Of a DNA stretch of 61,428 bases, positions 20,497-29,939 are shown piece by piece; the stretch's first letter is position 1, and the number at the start of each line of letters is the position of its first letter. The DNA comes from Singulisphaera sp. (GTDB lineage: Bacteria; Planctomycetota; Planctomycetia; Isosphaerales; Isosphaeraceae), in the NCBI GenBank assembly GCA_027451445.1, contig DAIDJG010000068.1:1-61428 (forward strand), written 5' to 3'. The notes under the pieces are model-generated. The model did no database searches and was not told the DNA's origin. It saw only the letters and a list, made by a program, of their open reading frames with translations. The position numbers and the translations under genes were made by a program.

Positions 20497-22119
20497 ATGC
20501 GCCTGCACCGCTATCATCAATGCATCCGCAAATCGTTTCGAACACTTACCATCCACAACAGGCTACGAGTGAAACCCACCGCTCCGATCGGAGAGCTGGA
20601 ATGGCTCGAAGATCGCAAGCTCCTTTCTGCGGGCGGTGGACATAAGAGCCCTGGCGCATCAGGACCCGCCGTGATCGAACATCCCGGCGCGCATTCAGAA
20701 AACGGTCCGGCGACAAATCCAGGAAACGGCCAGGGTGGCCAAGGTCCGAATGGCCACGGTCCATCCGGTCAGGTACAAAACAACCAAGGACCGAACGACC
20801 AGGGTCCGAATGGGCAAGGACCGAACGACCAGGGTCCGAATGGGCAGGGACCGAATGGTCAAGGCCCGAACGACCAGGGTCCGCCCGGTCAAGCACAGAA
20901 CGGCCCGGGACATGGCGACCAAGGTCCGAACGACCAGGGACCGAATGGTCAAGGACCGAACGGTCAGGGTCCGCCCGGTCAAGCACAGAACGGCCCGGGC
21001 CCGAACGACCAGAGTCCGAGTGGGCAAGGCCTGAACGACCAGGGTCCACCCGGTCAAGCACAGAACGGCCCGGGTCTGAATGGTCAAGGACCGAACGGTC
21101 AGGGCTCGCCCGGCCAACTCCAGGACGGCCAAGGACATGGTGACCAAGGTCCTAATCCACAGGGTCAGGATAATCAAGGGCCCAGCTCCCAGGGTCCGGG
21201 TTCGCAAGGCCCGCCCGTGTCCGGACAGACACCGAAGGGTTCCAATGGCCAAGATGAAGTGCCGCAGACTTCGAACGGGAACCCGTCGGTCTCCTCGACA
21301 GCGACCTCCAGTACGCCGCCAAGCCCGGAGACGAACACCCCGGCGGGCAGTAACAGCAGCGCGCCCGTCGGTGGGGAGGGCGGGTCGCCCGTTGCGGCGG
21401 TTGCCGCTGGCTCTCCCGTCCAGCGGGATACGCAAGTCGCCAGCACAAATCCCTCCGGTGGCCCCGCGGTAGCCCGGGATACTCCGGTCGTGAACGGAAA
21501 CACGACGGTGCTCGATACCAAGGGATCTCGAGGTGCGAACAATACTGCCGCATCCATGAGCGCTGTACCAACCGTCGAACTTGGCGCGACCATCGTCAAT
21601 GCAGAGAGACCAAATCCACCGATCGCAGGTTCCAACAATCCCGAGCTGCGATCCGGCGATGCACCGGCGACGCAGGCCGCAGGAGCGGGGCAAGCCATTC
21701 CGGTGACGCTTGGTGGCAACACCACGCGCAATCGGGCTTCGCTCACACAGCGTCAGCTCGGTATGAAGGGAGCCGTTGAGCGTCTGGCCGAAAAGGACGG
21801 GAGCGATCAGGAGAACGCCTCGCCGCGCGAATGGGACCGGCTGGCGGACCTTGTCCCGATCGACCTTTCGTCGTTCGACGAAGCTGTCGGGGAGCTTTCG
21901 GAACGGGCCGGTGAATTGGGCACTGCGTTGACCGAGTTCCTCGACGTGTTTGACTATGATGGTATGTCGCCTGCGGTCGTGGGTGCGGTCTTCGCGTCCG
22001 TGAGCGGCGTTGCCGTACACCGCGTGCTCTGGAAAGGCCGCACTCGCCTGGCCATGCGCCTTGACGACGACGAGTCGATGAGGAGTTGGCTGCTCGAGAC
22101 GGCTTCGATCGATGCTTGA
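20497..22119 (+). CDS. Surface protein with Planc_extracel-type motif and Gly-Pro-Asn-Gln repeats
   Basis: A 540-residue low-complexity protein. The N terminus has LEWLEDRKLLS (about 34-44), the planctomycete extracellular protein motif (Planc_extracel-like; LEDR-x-LLS) found at the start of many exported giants. Residues about 79-240 are pentapeptide repeats of the form QGPN(G/D), interspersed with GPPGQAQNGPG blocks. A Ser/Thr/Pro/Ala-rich linker follows (about 245-410), then a conserved-looking helical domain with a hydrophobic segment near 489-511. ATG 20497 has gggag upstream. It is separated from the kinase gene by 27 bases, so the two are probably co-transcribed. Confidence 0.75.
   Translation: MRLHRYHQCIRKSFRTLTIHNRLRVKPTAPIGELEWLEDRKLLSAGGGHKSPGASGPAVIEHPGAHSENGPATNPGNGQGGQGPNGHGPSGQVQNNQGPNDQGPNGQGPNDQGPNGQGPNGQGPNDQGPPGQAQNGPGHGDQGPNDQGPNGQGPNGQGPPGQAQNGPGPNDQSPSGQGLNDQGPPGQAQNGPGLNGQGPNGQGSPGQLQDGQGHGDQGPNPQGQDNQGPSSQGPGSQGPPVSGQTPKGSNGQDEVPQTSNGNPSVSSTATSSTPPSPETNTPAGSNSSAPVGGEGGSPVAAVAAGSPVQRDTQVASTNPSGGPAVARDTPVVNGNTTVLDTKGSRGANNTAASMSAVPTVELGATIVNAERPNPPIAGSNNPELRSGDAPATQAAGAGQAIPVTLGGNTTRNRASLTQRQLGMKGAVERLAEKDGSDQENASPREWDRLADLVPIDLSSFDEAVGELSERAGELGTALTEFLDVFDYDGMSPAVVGAVFASVSGVAVHRVLWKGRTRLAMRLDDDESMRSWLLETASIDA
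20731..21216 (+). repeat. 15-nt (pentapeptide) tandem repeats
   Basis: Degenerate 15-base units of the type ggtccgaatgggcaa encode QGPNG/QGPND. Larger blocks recur about three times (GPPGQAQNGPG). Because the unit is a multiple of three and purine/pyrimidine biased, several other frames and the opposite strand stay open across it. Confidence 0.85.
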
Positions 22120-22146
22120 GTGACGAAGGCGGCAGGGGACGTTCCG

Positions 22147-24861
22147 ATGTTTCGCAATCGAAGGAACGCCGCGGGCGCTTCGAACGAGGCTCCGCTCGGG
22201 TCCGAGGGTGCCTCGTCGAACGAGCCCTTCGGCGAGGTTCCTTGCCCCAGCGCCGCAATGCCGTCGGCGAGCGAATCGTTCTGGATACCTGCCGCGTTCT
22301 CTCCTGGGTTGGGCGCACCCTCTTCGGCTGTCGCCGAGCCCATGGACCGGCAGGTCCTCCAGCTCATCGAGGAAATGACGACGGCCTGGCGTGACGGTCG
22401 GCGACCGCGAGCCGAGGATTATCTGGCGATTTATCCCGAGCTCAGCGAGAACACGGACGTGGCGCTTCGAGTGATCGAGCACGAGGTGAGACTCCTCCGA
22501 AAAGTGGGTCTCGAGGTCTCGTGCGCCGAGCTCTCGGACCGGTTTCCCCAGTGGAGTGACCGCGTCCGCGTCTTGGCCGATCCGACGAGCGTGTGTTCAC
22601 ACACGGCGTCGGCACCGAGCCAGCCTGCTGTTGGCGGCGTGCTGGGCGATTATCTCCTCCGTGCGATCCTGGGCCGGGGAGCGCGCGGCATGGTTTATCT
22701 GGCGGAGCAACTGAGCCTCGCGAACCGCCCCGTCGTGTTGAAGGTGACACCGCGTATCGGCTCCGAACACCTGTCACTCGCGCGACTTCAACACGCCAAC
22801 ATCGTACCGATCTACGGCGTGCAGGAACTCAAAGATCAGGATTTTCGCCTCCTGTGCATGCCCTACCTGGGCGGTGCGACGCTGGCACATATCTTGAGCA
22901 TGGTGCGCGACATTCCTGTCGGGCATCGGACGGGGCTCGATATTCTGCGGGGAATCGACGAGGTCCAGGCGGAGTCGCCCCATGCGATCCCGCCTGTGGG
23001 CCCGGCGCGACAACTCCTGGCGCGTTTATCGTATGTGAGGGCCGTGTGTTGGCTAGGGGCAAGTCTGGCCGACGCGCTCCAGTTCGCACACCAGCGTGAA
23101 CTGCTGCATCTGGATATCAAGCCGTCCAACGTGCTCATCGCGGCCGACGGGACCCCGATGCTCCTCGACTTCCACCTTGCCCAGGCACCGCTTCAGGCGG
23201 GAGAGAAGGTGATGCAGCGCCTGGGAGGGACGTCCGCATACATGCCTGCCGAGCAGTGGGCTGCGATGTTGCAGGCACGCGAAGGGAAACTCATTCCGTC
23301 ATCGGTGGACGGCCGGGCCGACATCTATGCGCTCGGTGTCTTGTTGTACGAGGCGTTGGGGGGTGCAATCCCGGCTGGGTTTTGCCCGACGCTGGCACTT
23401 CAGTTCAAGCGTCCTGCACACATTCCTCCGGGACTTGTCGACATTGTGGCGAAGTGTTTGGCGTTCGAGCCGGAGCAGCGGTACGCGAACGCCGCGCTGC
23501 TTGCCGACGACCTGCGCCGCCAGTTTGCCGATCTTCCTCTGCGTGGCGTTCCGAATCGGAGTCTGGCGGAGCGCTGGGGTAAGTGGCGTCGTCGTCGGCC
23601 GCACGCACTGGGGCATGCCGCGGTTCTCATGACCGTGGGGCTGGGGCTTTGCGCCGGCGTTTTTGTGGCTTTCGCCGACGCCCGCCAACGTGTCGAGAGC
23701 GCCGACAAACTGCTGGTCGAGTCGCGTGGTCTTCTCGACCGCCGTGAGTATCGAGCGGCAACGCGCGTTCTCGAGCGGGGCTTGTCGATCGTCACGCCAC
23801 ATCGAAGCATGTCCCCCTTCTCGCACCTGACCCGTGCCCGTCGGCTGCAGGGGGAATTCACGACGGCACTTCGATCCGCGCGTCGCGCGCTTTTCGCCGA
23901 GGATTTGCACGAGAAGCTGGATCAACTCCGGATCCTTCACGGTGCCGATCTGCCCCCTTCCCAATCGCTCAACACGTTGGAGCATCAACTTCGAGCCGCC
24001 TGGGATGCGCGGGGCACCTTGGCGGACTACCTGAAGGACGGAGCCGCGCCGGACCAGGCCGAACGGCTCCGCGCGGATGCGCTCGACCTGGCTGTCCTCT
24101 GGTCGGACCTTGGCGTTCGTCTGGCGTCGCCTGGCGGAAGCGACGCGAGGCGCCGACAGGCGTTGCAGACGTTGACACAGGCTGAGAAACTGTTCGGCCC
24201 AAGCCCAGTCCTCGAACGCGAGCGAGAGAGGTACGCGGAGTCGCTTGGCGAGTCGGAGGTCGCCCGTGCCGCGGCACTTCGAGCGCGTGCCCTCGTTCCC
24301 ACTTCGGCGTGGGAGCACTATGCGCTGGGCCGCTCCTTCCTCGATGCCGGCGCGCTCGACGCGGCGGCGTCTGAGTTTGAGCATGCCACCGAGATGGAGC
24401 CGAGGGATCTGTGGGGACACTTCTACCAAGGCATCTGCGCTTATCGGATGCACCGGTTCGAGCAGGCGTCCCACGCCTTTGATATTTGTGTGGCACTCGC
24501 CGACGACAAGGCGGAGTGCTACTACAACCGAGCGCGCGCGGAAACGGCTGCCGGCAATCACGAAGATGCGCTGCGGGACTATGATCATGCTTTGCGACTC
24601 GACCCGCGTATGGGATTCGCGGCGCTCAATCGTGGGGTCATCCTATATGGGGCGAAGCGCTATAAAGAGGCGATTGCCAACTTCGAACGCGCGCTCGAAA
24701 TCGGGGCCGATCCGATTCTTGCGCACTATAACCTGGCACTTGCCTATCACGCCGAAGGCGCGCGCGACGCCGCACGCGAAAGTCTCGCGAACGTGCTACG
24801 CATCGACCCCCGGCACAAGGAAGCACGACGGCTTGAGCGGCTGTGGGGCCGCGCAGACTGA
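22147..24861 (+). CDS. Membrane Ser/Thr protein kinase with C-terminal TPRs
   Basis: A 904-residue Hanks-type kinase. An N-terminal planctomycete pre-kinase domain (about 65-145) is followed by the kinase domain (about 168-465): Gly loop GRGARGMVYLAEQ, catalytic Lys in VVLKVTP, loop LLHLDIKPSNVLI (HLD in place of HRD), LLDFHLAQ (DFH in place of DFG), and GTSAYMPAEQW. One membrane segment (about 490-508) is followed by a TPR array (about 690-895; EHYALGRSFLDAGALDAAAS, YYNRARAETAAGNHEDALRD). The replaced Gly of DFG suggests altered metal handling or reduced activity. ATG 22147 is preferred over GTG 22120, which directly abuts the previous stop. Confidence 0.85.
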   Translation: MFRNRRNAAGASNEAPLGSEGASSNEPFGEVPCPSAAMPSASESFWIPAAFSPGLGAPSSAVAEPMDRQVLQLIEEMTTAWRDGRRPRAEDYLAIYPELSENTDVALRVIEHEVRLLRKVGLEVSCAELSDRFPQWSDRVRVLADPTSVCSHTASAPSQPAVGGVLGDYLLRAILGRGARGMVYLAEQLSLANRPVVLKVTPRIGSEHLSLARLQHANIVPIYGVQELKDQDFRLLCMPYLGGATLAHILSMVRDIPVGHRTGLDILRGIDEVQAESPHAIPPVGPARQLLARLSYVRAVCWLGASLADALQFAHQRELLHLDIKPSNVLIAADGTPMLLDFHLAQAPLQAGEKVMQRLGGTSAYMPAEQWAAMLQAREGKLIPSSVDGRADIYALGVLLYEALGGAIPAGFCPTLALQFKRPAHIPPGLVDIVAKCLAFEPEQRYANAALLADDLRRQFADLPLRGVPNRSLAERWGKWRRRRPHALGHAAVLMTVGLGLCAGVFVAFADARQRVESADKLLVESRGLLDRREYRAATRVLERGLSIVTPHRSMSPFSHLTRARRLQGEFTTALRSARRALFAEDLHEKLDQLRILHGADLPPSQSLNTLEHQLRAAWDARGTLADYLKDGAAPDQAERLRADALDLAVLWSDLGVRLASPGGSDARRRQALQTLTQAEKLFGPSPVLERERERYAESLGESEVARAAALRARALVPTSAWEHYALGRSFLDAGALDAAASEFEHATEMEPRDLWGHFYQGICAYRMHRFEQASHAFDICVALADDKAECYYNRARAETAAGNHEDALRDYDHALRLDPRMGFAALNRGVILYGAKRYKEAIANFERALEIGADPILAHYNLALAYHAEGARDAARESLANVLRIDPRHKEARRLERLWGRAD

Positions 24862-24890
24862 CGGTGCCGGTTCAACGACCTCACAGTCGA

Positions 24891-27800
24891 TCACGATTGA
24901 GCCGGCCCGATCGTTTGCGGTCCTTTGGACTCTCTGGCCAGTTCATTGGCGGCAAGGCTAAAGATCGGGTCGTCCTCGCGCACCAGCTCAGAGAGTGCCA
25001 TGTCGCGGTCGAGGTCAGCCAGATCCTCTCCGGCGGCTTTGATTTCATCCTCGAGCCGGGTCATCTGGTCCACGGTCTGCTGCCGCCACCGTTGCGCTTG
25101 GTCCAGCCACCTGTAGAGCCGATCGCGCAGCTCGTCGGAGTCCGCCACCGTCGCGTTCTTGATGCGCGGGCGATTGATGGGTGCCCCAAGCTTCTCCTGA
25201 GACCGCTCCGCGAGCGTCGCTTTGAGGAGCCGAATCTGGTCGACCAGCTCGCTTTTCTCCTGAGCCGAACCGTTCATGGCCTGGGGCACGCGAGACAGCA
25301 CACCGGCGAGCCGTCGAACGACCTCCGGAGAGACTTCGCCGCCGCTCCGTGAGCCTGAGTTCGACATCGACGCACGGGCCGCGAGCCGATCGCGTTCCTG
25401 GCGCACTTGCTCGAGTTGGCGGAGGGCCTCTTCCCGGCCCTCCACCGCCTTCATCGCCGTGTTGCGCAATTGATCCAGGATCGCGTGAGCGTGCGCTTCG
25501 GCATTCGAACGCTGGGCCTGGGCTTCATCGAGCTGTGCCCGAAGCTCGTCTCGCTCATGTTCCAGTGTCTCACATTGCTGCCTTCTCCCGTCAAGTTCCG
25601 CACGCAGTTCCTCGGCTCGCTCCCCGGTGCCTCGGAGGGCGTCGTCCAACTGTCGTTGCAATCGAGAGCGTTCCTCTTCAAACGCTGTGCGCTCGGCCTC
25701 CCAACCTGCTTCGCTGTGGCCGGTCGTATTCTCGGTGTCGGCAAGGCGTCCGCTCAACTCATCACGCTCGCGGACGACTTCATCGAGCCGTTGCTGCAAT
25801 CGCTCGCATTCTTGCCGCGCGCTGTCGACGTCGTGGCGTGCCTGTGCGAGCTCTGCGTCGCCCGGCATCGACCCGTCTTCTGAAGGGTTCCGCCGCTCTT
25901 CAAGTTCGTGACGCGCCTGCTCCCATTCCTGTCGCAACGCTGAGAATTCATGTTGATGTTCTTCAACCAGGGCGTCCCGCTCGCGTTGCAGCCGTTCGTT
26001 CTCGCCGCGCAAGGCCTCGGCCTCGGCCAGTCGCGTGCTCAACTCGTCGCGCTCCAGGGCGAGCGCATCGAGACGCTGTTGCAGACTCTCATGCGCCTGA
26101 CGCGCGGACTCGAGTTCTCGCCGAGCCTGCTCGAACTCGTCGGTTTGAGCCTGGAGTTCGTTCGTCGCGTGTTCACGCACGTTCGCGAGCAGCGACTCGA
26201 AGTTTTGCTTGACTTCCTCCAACTCTTGACGCAGTGCAGAGCGGCCATCTTCGTATTCCGCGGCAATGGCGATGCGCTCTCCGTTGAGTCGCTCAATCTC
26301 ACCGCGCAGGCTTTCGGCTCGTTCTTCTGCGGAGTGAGAGACCGCGTCCAGCTCTTGACGCAGTTGGTCGCGTTCGGCGATCCGCTGCTCCATTTCAGCC
26401 TGGAGCTCGCCCTCCAGACGCAGGCGCTCGTTCTCCGCATGCTCGCGCCGGGCGTTTGCGTCTTCGGCAGCGTAGCGCGCCGCCTCGGCCTCGCGGGCGG
26501 CCTCTTCAAGCTCTCGGCGGGTGGATTCGAGCCTCTCGCGGAGCGCTTCATCCTCTCGCCGAAGTGCCTGGTACACTTCCTCGGTTTCCCGACCCGCGTC
26601 GACCTGCGCACGTAGTGACTTCCGTTCGTGTTCGAACTGTTCTCGTTGCTCCGCGAGTGCGCGGTCCGCCTGAGCCAGGAGTTCGGAGCGCTCGGTCTGC
26701 CGGCGTTCTTCGGATTCGCGGCGCTCATTCTCCCAATCGTGCCGCTCACGCTCACGGGAAGCTGCAGCGTCGCGCGCCGCTTGCTCCAGAGCCTCCAGTC
26801 GTTCCCGAAGCTGGTGCCGCTCGCGGCGAAGCTGGTCCCGTTCGGCGTTCCATCGCTCCAACTTCTCGCGCTGAGAGAACTCCTCCTGCCGTTTGGCTTC
26901 CGCCTCGCGTTCACGATGCTCGTGCCAATCGGCATTCCATTGATCGAGAGAACGTTTGAGCTCAGCCTCAGCGAGCTGGCGAGCGGCCTCCGCCTCCTGC
27001 TCGCGGTCTCGGAGTTTGCGCGTCTTTCGCGAAAGGGCGTCGCGCTCAGCCGTCAATCGTTGGATCGTTTCTTCATGCGATCGCTTCTCGTGGCGCTCTG
27101 CGTCGCACAGTCGTCTCGCCTCAACAAGGGCTTGTGCATATTCCGCCTCCAGCGCGAAGAGGCGGTGCCGGAATCCATCACGCTCCTCGCTGACTTCGGC
27201 GACTCGGCGGTCGGCGTTTGCGAGCAGCTCTTCTTTGTGCGACTCCCAGCGCGCGGTCCGGTCTTGCAGGTCGGCGTCGAGCGTCACGAGGAGGCCTTCG
27301 AGCTCAATACGATGCTCGCGCGCCTCACGCGTTTCATGCTCGTATTCGACCCGCTGTTGTTCGAGCGCCGCGGTGCGTTCGGCGACTTTTGCTTGCAGCT
27401 CGCTCACCTGCTCGCGAAGCCGGACGAGTTCGGCAGACCACTCACCGTCCGCGGGAGGAGCCGGCATCTGCGAGTCCGCGCCGCGGAGCGAGTCCCCGTC
27501 CAGCGACGGGCTCTCAAACAGCCGGACCAGCGGCTCATCGGGTATTGCGTAAGGATTCGCACATTCGTCTTCCTCGCAACGTGCCTCGTTGGTGTGCTCG
27601 TTCTTGGCTCGCACTTCCCAGGCGAACAGAGAGTCGGTCGAGCCCGGCGGAGTTTCACTCGGCTCCTCTTGAGGAGGCCCCAGCCGTTCCTTGGTTTCGA
27701 TCTCCTTGAGCGTTTCTCTGGTGTGTTGGAGCTCTTCGATCACCGCCACGTGCTGGGTCGCCTGCATGGCCAGTTGCGACATCAACTCGCGGAATTCCGC

Positions 27801-28019
27801 TTCGAGCGTACCAATCCGCGTTCCGATCCCCGCGTCGTGCGACACGGAGTCGAACTGCATCTCCTCGAGAACGTGCGACCCCCGCTGCGCTGCCTCCGCA
27901 TCCGCGCGAAACTTGTGGCCACAGTATTTGCAAAGGCCTTTTCGGCCCAGGTTCGCGGTACGAACGTGCAGATGGTGCCGGCAGCGTGGACAGGAAATTC
28001 GCACACGTTCGATCGTCAT
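24891..28019 (-). CDS. Zinc-ribbon coiled-coil giant
   Basis: A 1042-residue protein. The N terminus is a zinc ribbon: Cys10-x2-Cys13 and Cys30-x2-Cys33 (ISCPRCRHHL, GLCKYCGHKF). Most of the rest (about 190-880) is uninterrupted heptad-rich coiled coil full of Glu, Arg, Gln and Ala (ERDQLRRERHQL, EELRAELDGRRQQ), then a C-terminal helical region with a Trp-rich turn (YRWLDQAQRWRQQ). SMC-like length without an ATPase head; possibly a cytoskeletal or DNA-tethering scaffold, which is inference. ATG 28019 has gaggagg upstream; the frame is open to 28118. It converges with the kinase gene, with a 29-base gap. Sequence similarity to other coiled coils would be unreliable. Confidence 0.8.
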   Translation of the reverse strand: MTIERVRISCPRCRHHLHVRTANLGRKGLCKYCGHKFRADAEAAQRGSHVLEEMQFDSVSHDAGIGTRIGTLEAEFRELMSQLAMQATQHVAVIEELQHTRETLKEIETKERLGPPQEEPSETPPGSTDSLFAWEVRAKNEHTNEARCEEDECANPYAIPDEPLVRLFESPSLDGDSLRGADSQMPAPPADGEWSAELVRLREQVSELQAKVAERTAALEQQRVEYEHETREAREHRIELEGLLVTLDADLQDRTARWESHKEELLANADRRVAEVSEERDGFRHRLFALEAEYAQALVEARRLCDAERHEKRSHEETIQRLTAERDALSRKTRKLRDREQEAEAARQLAEAELKRSLDQWNADWHEHREREAEAKRQEEFSQREKLERWNAERDQLRRERHQLRERLEALEQAARDAAASRERERHDWENERRESEERRQTERSELLAQADRALAEQREQFEHERKSLRAQVDAGRETEEVYQALRREDEALRERLESTRRELEEAAREAEAARYAAEDANARREHAENERLRLEGELQAEMEQRIAERDQLRQELDAVSHSAEERAESLRGEIERLNGERIAIAAEYEDGRSALRQELEEVKQNFESLLANVREHATNELQAQTDEFEQARRELESARQAHESLQQRLDALALERDELSTRLAEAEALRGENERLQRERDALVEEHQHEFSALRQEWEQARHELEERRNPSEDGSMPGDAELAQARHDVDSARQECERLQQRLDEVVRERDELSGRLADTENTTGHSEAGWEAERTAFEEERSRLQRQLDDALRGTGERAEELRAELDGRRQQCETLEHERDELRAQLDEAQAQRSNAEAHAHAILDQLRNTAMKAVEGREEALRQLEQVRQERDRLAARASMSNSGSRSGGEVSPEVVRRLAGVLSRVPQAMNGSAQEKSELVDQIRLLKATLAERSQEKLGAPINRPRIKNATVADSDELRDRLYRWLDQAQRWRQQTVDQMTRLEDEIKAAGEDLADLDRDMALSELVREDDPIFSLAANELARESKGPQTIGPAQS

Positions 28020-28420
28020 GACCCAACCTCCTCGGGATCTGTCTGCGGCTGTTGCCGGTTTGTCTGGTTCGACGCGGGGAACACCGAGGATCGGTGACCG
28101 CCCGCACGCCGTTTTCAAACCAGTTCGGCGCGCAAAGTTGCTTACATCGTGTCGTGTGCAATCTCGGTGCCGTTTTTGAGAGTCTGGTTGTGCCGAAGCC
28201 GGGTTCGACCAGAAGGGCGCGAGGCGGTCGATTTCCCTACTCTGTGCATTCGCTCTGTCTCGACAGAACTTGCTGGCCTTATTCCGTCCAGGTCATCCCA
28301 CTCATTGGTCCAGGCGAGCCGAAGCGCATCGCCTTGACACAAGGTCTGGGCAGTGAGAATGTCCTTACGGTTGAGGTGCTCTTCAAACGCTTGACTCCGG
28401 TGCTTTGGAGGGGTGTGGCG
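28020..28420. other. Divergent 401-base gap, no gene seen
   Basis: This lies between the zinc-ribbon gene and the second DUF1501 gene. A TTGACA at 28334-28339 faces the DUF1501 gene, but the hexamer 17 bases on (gaatgt) is a poor -10, so I do not call a promoter. The plus-strand frame is open through here but lacks coding character. Confidence 0.45.
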
Positions 28421-29872
28421 ATGCTCGGGATCTGGGGTGGCTCGGGACAGCCGGGTGAGTGCTCGCGGCGGGCTTTGCTCCAGATCGGAACACTCGGGCT
28501 GTTCGGACTGAGCCTTCCGCGGTTTTTGAGTGCTCAGGCGACCGCGCAGGAGGCCGACGCGCAATCGGGCGGTTCGTCATGCGAAAGGAGCGGATTTGGG
28601 AAGGCTCGATCGGTCATCTTGATTTACCTTCAAGGAGCCCCCAGCCACATCGACTTGTGGGATCCGAAGCCCGACGCTCCATCGTCGATCCGGGGCGAAT
28701 TCCGCCCGATCGCGACGACTGCGCCCGGGGTCTTTCTCGGCGAAGTCCTGCCGCGGTTGGCCCTTCAGGCGAACCGGTTTGCGTTGATCCGCACGCTCGG
28801 TTTCAACCCCAAGGGGCTCGCCAACCATGGCGCAGCGATCTACACCCTGCTGACAGGCCACGACCCTACCAATTTCACCTCGACCGGGCTGGCCGTCCCG
28901 CCGTCCCGCGACGATCTTCCGTCCCTCGGATCGGCCGTCGCACGCTACAGGCCGTCGGAACCGGGAGCACTCTCGTACGTGGCGCTCTGCGGGCCCGTGA
29001 AGGAAAACGTTTTCATCGGCGTGGCCCAGGCGGCTGGATCGTTTGGGAATGCCTACGATCCGTACACGATGTACGACGATCCGACCAGCACGCTTCGCGA
29101 CGCGGAATTTTCGCTGCCGCCCGACGTAACTTTGGGCCGACTTCGCGCTCGACTCGATCTCCGCACGGTTGTGCAACCCCGCGGGGGCGGTTCTCCTCAC
29201 GATTTCGAAACACACTACGGTCGGGCCTTCGCACTGATTGAGTCTGCGCGGGCGTCACGGGCATTTCGACTGCATGAAGAGCCCGCCGCGACGCGCGCGG
29301 CGTATGGTCCAACGCGCTTCGGTCAGAGTTGCCTGCTGGCCCGACGTCTCATCGAGTCCGGTACCCGATTCGTCCAGGTGACCTGGCCCGCTCGCTCGGA
29401 CGACGAGCCTGCGCCGGGGCCGGACGGCTCGTGGGATACGCATCGCAACAACTTTCCCATGCTGCGTGAGCATCGCTGCCCAGTCTTCGACCAAGGGGCA
29501 GCCGCACTCCTTTCCGACCTGGCGGCGCGAGGATTACTCGACGAGACCCTCGTGATCGCCATCGGCGAGTTCGGCCGCTCTCCTCGTATCGGTGCACCGA
29601 CCACGATGAACGTCGGTCCCGGCGGGCGTGATCACTGGCCCCACTGCTATTCGGCCCTCGTGGCAGGGGGTGGCGTCCTGGGTGGCCGAATCCACGGCCA
29701 GTCCGACCGCCACGGTGCCTTCCCAAGTGTTGATCCCGTCCACCCGTTCGACCTGATCGCGACCGTCTACCACGCACTCGGCATCGACCCGGCGCGACAT
29801 TTCCTCGACGCTCTCAACCGGCCGAGGCGACTCGTCGATCACGGCGAACCGATCGTCGGCCTCTTTGCGTAA
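28421..29872 (+). CDS. DUF1501 protein, Tat-exported, unpaired
   Basis: A 483-residue DUF1501 (sulfatase-like) protein. The Tat leader is CSRRALLQIGTLGLFGLSLP. Family marks: SVILIYLQGAPSHIDLWDPKP, FALIRTLGFNPKGLANHGAA, GSWDTHRNNFPML, TLVIAIGEFGRSPRI, and GRDHWPHCYSALVAGGG. Unlike the 14.9-kb copy it has no DUF1549/1553 partner next to it. ATG 28421 has ggagggg upstream; a longer frame to 28052 is not protein-like. Confidence 0.92.
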   Translation: MLGIWGGSGQPGECSRRALLQIGTLGLFGLSLPRFLSAQATAQEADAQSGGSSCERSGFGKARSVILIYLQGAPSHIDLWDPKPDAPSSIRGEFRPIATTAPGVFLGEVLPRLALQANRFALIRTLGFNPKGLANHGAAIYTLLTGHDPTNFTSTGLAVPPSRDDLPSLGSAVARYRPSEPGALSYVALCGPVKENVFIGVAQAAGSFGNAYDPYTMYDDPTSTLRDAEFSLPPDVTLGRLRARLDLRTVVQPRGGGSPHDFETHYGRAFALIESARASRAFRLHEEPAATRAAYGPTRFGQSCLLARRLIESGTRFVQVTWPARSDDEPAPGPDGSWDTHRNNFPMLREHRCPVFDQGAAALLSDLAARGLLDETLVIAIGEFGRSPRIGAPTTMNVGPGGRDHWPHCYSALVAGGGVLGGRIHGQSDRHGAFPSVDPVHPFDLIATVYHALGIDPARHFLDALNRPRRLVDHGEPIVGLFA

Positions 29873-29939
29873 GGATCGAGAGCGGTCGGGAGTCGTAGCG
29901 TCCCAGTCTCGGGCGTTTCATCGAGCACGCTCTTCGCGC

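Noticed and set aside
20695-22482. 595-codon minus-strand ORF opposite the repeat protein
   Set aside because: It is held open by the 15-nt repeats and codon bias of the sense strand; composition is Arg/Leu-rich shadow with no motif, and it spans two real genes.
23299-24588. 429-codon minus-strand ORF opposite the kinase TPR region
   Set aside because: Shadow of GC-rich codon usage; Arg-rich and without any recognisable domain.
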